Source: Verrucomicrobiota bacterium (lineage in GTDB: Bacteria; Verrucomicrobiota; Kiritimatiellia; CAIQIC01; JAGNIJ01). Taken from it: a DNA stretch of 64,000 bases. Under the pieces are notes generated by a model that was not told the DNA's origin, searched no databases, and was given only the letters and a program-made list of their open reading frames with translations. Positions 60,114 through 64,000 of the stretch are shown here, in pieces. The stretch is from NCBI GenBank assembly GCA_022710725.1, contig JAKLGK010000001.1:239010-303009 (forward strand), written 5' to 3'. The translations under genes and the position numbers were made by a program. Numbering within the stretch: position 1 is the stretch's first letter; each line of letters begins with the position of its first letter.

Positions 60114-61505
60114 TCATGTGTGCTCAATTGTCGACTGTCTTGTGTCCGCCAGCGTCCACAGCCCGAGCGAGCGGTCCGTCCTGCCGTCCGGGCACGGGTC
60201 CGGCAGGACGCGCAGGGGCTCGGGGAACGCAAAGGGCAAAAGGGTCATGTTCAGCGGGCGCTCGTCGCCGAGCGCGCCGTCCCAGTTGGCGTTCAGCAGC
60301 GGAAACGTCGTCGCCAGCAGGTAGCGCGCGCCGCTCGCACGAAGGCGCTTCAACGCCGCCAGGGCGTCCCGGTACGGCAGGCGCACGAAGAAATTCCGGC
60401 AGACGACCAGGTCCGCGCGCGGCAGCCGCGAATACATGGCGTTCATGAAACGGACCGCGCCGGCGCCAGCCGGCCCGATGCGTTTCACGGTTTCACGAAC
60501 CGGGTCGCCGCCGATATAGGTGAGCCCGTTCCAGGCCGCTAGCCGCGAGGCCGCCGCCGGGCCGCAGGGATACTCCAACACCGAACGAATCCCGAACTCG
60601 GCGGCCAGGGCCGGGATCGCGCCGGCCCATTCGCCGCCCCCGTCATCCCGCCGCGCGGGCGGCCGTTCCGCAAAAGCCGTCTCGTGGGGGTGCGGCTCCA
60701 CCCACCGGTAGTACGCGCCGGCCAGGCACGGGACCGACTTCACCGCCGCCCTGGCGGCCCGGGCCAGCCGGGCGACGGCCGAAACCGCCGTTGGGCCCGC
60801 GGGTCTCTTCGCGGCGTCATCCGTCCGCCAGGAGCCCAGGTATTGCGTCTTGAACATCGCCCGCGTGTCGGGCCGCGAGACCAATTCGACCGTGGGGTCG
60901 TTCTTGCCGAAACGGTCGTACGCCGTGCTGACGGCGGCGTTGGCGCTGATGAACAGGATGTCGTAGTCCCGCTTCGGCGTCAGCGTCGAGGTCCGCTCGA
61001 CGATCAGGTCGAGCGTGGCCTTGATGAACGGGTGCCGCGGGACGGCGGAAAAAACCTGGTTCAGCACGCGGATGGATTCTTCCGGCTCGCCGTTCCGGAT
61101 GGGCTCTGCCGCGAGCCGGCGGCATTCCTCGGGCGAGAGCACGAACTCGGTGAAGACCTTCGCCTGCCGGCCCGGCGACGGGAGCATCCGGTCCATGGCC
61201 GCCAGCGGGACCTGGTAGTACTGCCAGAAGACGCCGCCGAAATGGTAGACCACCAGCCAGCGCAGCACGTCCAGCATCATGATCGGGCGGGCGAGCCGGT
61301 GGATTCCCTCCCAGATCGCCGGGTAGTTCGCCGCGCAGAACTCCCGCGCCCGCGCGTAGGTCCAGAGCCGGACCTCGAAGTCCGGCGCGTACCGCGCCAT
61401 GCTCTCGAACGGCTTGCGGTCGAACGTCTCCTGGTCCGCCCGCAGCTTCTGGTCCTTCCCCCACGGGAAGAACATCATGTGGATGAGGCGGGGCGCGGCG
61501 TCCAT
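60114..61505 (-). CDS. Fusion of GT32-like domain (DXD lost) and SAM methyltransferase
   Basis: A 463-residue protein. Residues ~1-190 follow the OCH1/GT32 pattern (PRLIHMMFFPWGKDQKL, DVLRWLVVYHFGG). Where active members have a DXD motif right after the GG, this one reads VFWQYYQV, with no Asp (residues ~92-99). Residues ~300-435 are a methyltransferase related to those in capsule loci (SVLEYPCGPAAASRL, DLVVCRNFFVRLPYRDAL, YLLATTFP and ERPLNMTLLPFAFPEPL), with a degenerate SAM glycine motif. The GT part may be inactive or use another metal site. It lies 74 bp upstream of the polysialyltransferase-like gene. Confidence 0.75.
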   Translation of the reverse strand: MDAAPRLIHMMFFPWGKDQKLRADQETFDRKPFESMARYAPDFEVRLWTYARAREFCAANYPAIWEGIHRLARPIMMLDVLRWLVVYHFGGVFWQYYQVPLAAMDRMLPSPGRQAKVFTEFVLSPEECRRLAAEPIRNGEPEESIRVLNQVFSAVPRHPFIKATLDLIVERTSTLTPKRDYDILFISANAAVSTAYDRFGKNDPTVELVSRPDTRAMFKTQYLGSWRTDDAAKRPAGPTAVSAVARLARAARAAVKSVPCLAGAYYRWVEPHPHETAFAERPPARRDDGGGEWAGAIPALAAEFGIRSVLEYPCGPAAASRLAAWNGLTYIGGDPVRETVKRIGPAGAGAVRFMNAMYSRLPRADLVVCRNFFVRLPYRDALAALKRLRASGARYLLATTFPLLNANWDGALGDERPLNMTLLPFAFPEPLRVLPDPCPDGRTDRSLGLWTLADTRQSTIEHT

Positions 61506-61518
61506 GGCGCGGCCGTCC

Positions 61519-62016
61519 TTACCCGGCCCGAAGGATTCGTTCCGCCACTTCCCGGACCGCGCCGAACCCGCCGGGCCGCTTCGTCACGTACGCCGCCGCC
61601 TCGAGTACCTCGGGCTCGGCGTCGGCCACGGCGACCGGCAGGCCGACCCAGCGCAGGCACTCCAGGTCGTTGATGTCGTTGCCGACGAAGGCGATCTCGC
61701 GGGGCTTCAGCCCGCGCGCCGCGGCGACCTGCTGCAGCGCCTTGAGCTTCTTGTCGCAGTTCTGGATGCAGTCGATCTTGAGCTTGCGGCAGCGGGCGGA
61801 CACGACGGGATTCGGCTCCATGGAGATGACGATCACGCCGACGCCCTCCTTCTTGAGCAGCCCGACGCCCATGCCGTCGCCGCGGTGGCACAGCACGGCC
61901 TCCTTCCCGTCCTGGTCCACCAGGACGCGGTTATCCGTCATCACGCCGTCGAAATCCAGGGCCAACAGCTTCACCGCGGCCCATTCCTTCGCCGTCACTT
62001 TTTCCGATGCGCGCAT
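61519..62016 (-). CDS. KdsC-type HAD phosphatase
   Basis: A 165-residue HAD-IIIA phosphatase. The nucleophile motif LLALDFDGVMTDN (residues ~18-28), VIVISMEPNPVV and VGNDINDLECLRWVGLPVAVADA match KdsC and the related domain fused to some CMP-NeuAc synthetases. It removes the phosphate from Kdo-8-P or a nonulosonic acid 9-phosphate. Position next to a possible cytidylyltransferase and a polysialyltransferase-like gene favours the second. It is followed by the GT32 fusion gene after 13 bp. Confidence 0.88.
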   Translation of the reverse strand: MRASEKVTAKEWAAVKLLALDFDGVMTDNRVLVDQDGKEAVLCHRGDGMGVGLLKKEGVGVIVISMEPNPVVSARCRKLKIDCIQNCDKKLKALQQVAAARGLKPREIAFVGNDINDLECLRWVGLPVAVADAEPEVLEAAAYVTKRPGGFGAVREVAERILRAG

Positions 62017-62032
62017 AATTCCCCCCGCTCGT

Positions 62033-62809
62033 CTACAGGCCCTTGATCAGCCACCCGCCGTCCACGTACAGGTCCTGGCCGGTGACGTACGAGGCCGCGT
62101 CCGAGGCCAGGAAGATCACGGCGCCGGCGAGGTCCTCCGGCCGGCCCCAGCGCCCGAGCGCGGTGCGCGCGGCGCGGGCCGCCCGGCGGGCCGGGTCGCC
62201 CCAGCTCCCATTCGTCATCGCGGTGCGGAAGTAGCCGGGGCCGATGCTGTTGACCCGGATGCCGCGGGCGCCGAAATCCAGGGCCATGGACTTGGTCAGC
62301 TGCTTGAGCGCGCCCTTGCAGGCCATATAGGCCGGGTTGTCCGGGAAGGCCAGTTCGGCGTTGAGGCTGGTGATGTTCAGGATCACCCCGCGCCGCCGCC
62401 GGGCCATGGCGCGGGCCGCCAGCCGCGACAGCTCGAACGGCGCCTTGAGGTTCACCTGGTAGGTCCGCTCCCAGTGGGCCTCCGGGTAGTCCATCGCCGC
62501 GTGCGGCAGCGTGATGCCCGCGTTGTTCACGAGGATGTCGACGTGCCCGGTGGCCCGCTCGGCGAAGCGCACCAGTTCCGCCCGCTCGTCCGGGTTCGTG
62601 ACGTCCGCCGCGCGCGCGTGCGCCTTGAGGCCGGCCCTCTTCAGCCGCGCGACGACGCGCCCCAGCTCCGGCGCCAGCACGTCGGCCAGCACGACCGCGG
62701 CGCCGGCCTTCAGCAGGGCCTCGGCGATGGCGAGCCCGTTGCCGCGCGCCGCGCCCGTGACCAGCGCGCCGCGGCCCTTGAGCGAGAAGAGCGAATCGAG
62801 GTATTTCAT
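62033..62809 (-). CDS. Short-chain dehydrogenase/reductase
   Basis: A 258-residue classical SDR. The cofactor motif is LVTGAARGNGLAIAEAL, with VNNAGITLPHAA, the catalytic Ser in ILNITSLNAE, Tyr-Lys in NPAYMACKGAL (near 163/167) and the C-terminal YVTGQDLYVDGGW. The Asp after beta-2 (VVLADV) suggests NAD preference. It probably acts on a sugar or keto-acid intermediate of the locus; substrate unknown. It lies 9 bp after the class IV aminotransferase gene. Confidence 0.9.
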   Translation of the reverse strand: MKYLDSLFSLKGRGALVTGAARGNGLAIAEALLKAGAAVVLADVLAPELGRVVARLKRAGLKAHARAADVTNPDERAELVRFAERATGHVDILVNNAGITLPHAAMDYPEAHWERTYQVNLKAPFELSRLAARAMARRRRGVILNITSLNAELAFPDNPAYMACKGALKQLTKSMALDFGARGIRVNSIGPGYFRTAMTNGSWGDPARRAARAARTALGRWGRPEDLAGAVIFLASDAASYVTGQDLYVDGGWLIKGL

Positions 62810-62818
62810 GCCGATCCC

Positions 62819-63814
62819 CTACTTTTTGCCCTTGAACGAGTACGGCGTCGGCGCGCCCGAGGCGTCGGCCGTCCGCTGCCGGTCCCAGTCGCGGATCTGC
62901 CGCACGACATCCACCCCGACGTTCCGGCTCCACGCCTCCAGCAGCGACCTCGCGACCGGCCCGACCTTCCCCGTCCCGATGGCCACGCGGTTGAGCGAGG
63001 TCACCGGGATCAGGCAAAACGGCGTGCCGGTCATGAAGGCCTCGTCGGCGGTCCAGACGTCGTACGGCTCGATGTTCTTCTCCACCGCCTGCAGGCCGAG
63101 CTGCGGAGCGAGCTCCTGGACAACGTACGCGCGGCTGATCCCGCGCAGGATGTTGCGGCCCTCGGGCGTGATCAGCGTCTTGCCCTTCACGATGAAGAAG
63201 TTGTCGCCCGTGCCCTCGGCGATGAACCCGTCGGGATCCAGCAGCAGCGCCCAGTTGTTTTCGCCCTCGAGCTTGGACGCCTCGATGTTGGCCATCAGGT
63301 AATGGATGCGGCTGCGGTTCTTGATCTTCGGATCGAGCAGGAAGGCGGGGATCGCGCGCTGGCTGGTGACCGCCGCGTTGATGCCGGCCTCGAACAGCTT
63401 GCCCATGCCGGCGACGGTCCAGCGCAGCGGGAAATCGGCGATCACGACGTTCGGGCCCTTGTGCAGGCCCACCACGCCCTGGTAGATGCCCAGCAGGCCG
63501 CGCGAGACATCGATCATGAGGCGGTGCTCGTCGTCCGCCGCGAAAGCGGGCTCGTTGCGCTCGATCGTTTCCAGGCAGGCCCGCTCGAGGTCCTCGATCG
63601 TCTGCTTCAGCGGGATGTGCAGGATCTTCACGCCGGCCATCAGGCGTTCCAGGTGCTCGCGCAGCTTGAATTGCTTCTTGCCGAACGAGCGGGTCATCTC
63701 GAAGACCATGTCCCCGAACATCAGGGCGGAATCGTAGATGGAGATCCGCGCCTCCGACTCGGGCACGAACTCGCCGTTGAAGTACACGACGCGGTCTTGT
63801 GCTTTTTGTGTCAT
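62819..63814 (-). CDS. Class IV aminotransferase (branched-chain/D-amino acid type)
   Basis: A 331-residue PLP enzyme of fold type IV. VYFNGEFVPESEARISIYDSALMFGD, the Lys-bearing KIKNRSRIHYLMANIEASK (Lys near 160-165) and the phosphate-site EGTGDNFFIVKG with GISRAYVVQEL are diagnostic. Family members include IlvE, D-alanine aminotransferase and ADC lyase. In this locus it might supply an amino group for a sugar side chain, or simply be a housekeeping gene. Specificity cannot be told from the motifs. Confidence 0.88.
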   Translation of the reverse strand: MTQKAQDRVVYFNGEFVPESEARISIYDSALMFGDMVFEMTRSFGKKQFKLREHLERLMAGVKILHIPLKQTIEDLERACLETIERNEPAFAADDEHRLMIDVSRGLLGIYQGVVGLHKGPNVVIADFPLRWTVAGMGKLFEAGINAAVTSQRAIPAFLLDPKIKNRSRIHYLMANIEASKLEGENNWALLLDPDGFIAEGTGDNFFIVKGKTLITPEGRNILRGISRAYVVQELAPQLGLQAVEKNIEPYDVWTADEAFMTGTPFCLIPVTSLNRVAIGTGKVGPVARSLLEAWSRNVGVDVVRQIRDWDRQRTADASGAPTPYSFKGKK

Positions 63815-63858
63815 GGGATGGGCTCGCTTGTCTTTCGTGTTTCTTTTTGAACAGCCAT

Positions 63859-64000
63859 TTATCCGTTAACCGGCACGGGGGGATTCCGGTCCAACCGGTG
63901 GATCTTCATCATCGCCTCCACCAGGGCCAGGCCATCGGCGGAGTCGATCTCCCAGCTTTTCCAGACCGGCACGATCCAGGCGCCGATCCGGCCGCCGAGC
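63859..64000 (-). CDS. C-terminal fragment, possibly CMP-sugar cytidylyltransferase
   Basis: Only the last 47 residues are in the window, ending IDSADGLALVEAMMKIHRL...PVPVNG before a TAA at 63861-63859. The text GAWIVPVWKSWEIDSADGLALVEAMM resembles the C-terminal end of acylneuraminate cytidylyltransferases (xEIDTxEDLxLAExLL). It precedes the class IV aminotransferase gene in transcription order with a 44-bp gap. The assignment is tentative. Confidence 0.45.
   Translation of the reverse strand, partial: LGGRIGAWIVPVWKSWEIDSADGLALVEAMMKIHRLDRNPPVPVNG

Overview
The window is GC-rich, almost fully coding Gram-negative chromosome. No intergenic gap exceeds about 160 bp, and I found no rRNA, tRNA, CRISPR array, transposase or phage gene. 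The best guess is a Kiritimatiellota/Verrucomicrobiota-type (PVC) bacterium. The clues are a very large secreted modular protein ending in a 'GIPNAWWDKFG' calcium-repeat segment and a C-terminal beta domain, a UvrB-motif protein of a type I associate with that group, an LpxC homologue, and many dispersed short-period (7- and 9-bp) repeats. This placement is inference; no marker gene proves it.

Layout. 1-11.3 kb (minus): an ebo-type metabolite-traffic cluster. In transcription order it is EboB (TatD hydrolase), an unknown membrane-anchored protein, EboC (UbiA-like), a type I phosphodiesterase (EboF-like), EboD (dehydroquinate-synthase-like) and EboE (TIM barrel), then pdxB and a large lipoprotein. 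The cluster is interrupted between eboD and eboE by an oppositely oriented PaaX-family gene. 11.4-18.1 kb: housekeeping genes (UvrB-motif protein, gcvT, a DUF212 membrane protein, recN, plsY) and a CHASE-type histidine kinase. 18.2-22.1 kb: a 1298-residue secreted protein with four ~310-residue modules and its own promoter and terminator, placed between plsY and gpsA. 22.2-24.9 kb: gpsA, a membrane-only spermidine-synthase-family protein, mscL and a MobA-like nucleotidyltransferase.

24.9-64 kb: a ~39-kb surface-polysaccharide locus, mostly minus strand with many ATGA/GTGA start-stop overlaps. It holds at least nine glycosyltransferases, two asparagine-synthetase-type amidotransferases, an AlgI/AlgX-type O-acetylation pair, three hexapeptide acyltransferases, two DegT aminotransferases, WecB, an LpxC homologue, two UGM-like flavoproteins, a flippase-like protein, two large polymerase/transferase-like membrane proteins and two multidomain fusions. 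The distal end (polysialyltransferase-like protein, KdsC-like phosphatase, a fragment resembling a CMP-sugar synthetase) suggests a CMP-activated acidic sugar in the polymer.

Three repeat systems overlie the genes. (1) Four copies of a ~36-44-bp palindrome (half-site TAACAAA...CTTCAC) bracket exactly two regulator genes, the PaaX-like gene and the histidine kinase, and supply stop codons to their neighbours. (2) Six 9-bp-periodic hairpins occur only in 29.7-46.3 kb; at least two add an EQExTE-type tail to the upstream protein. (3) Heptamer repeats sit in frame inside three polysaccharide genes, two of them at the same loop of paralogous flavoproteins.
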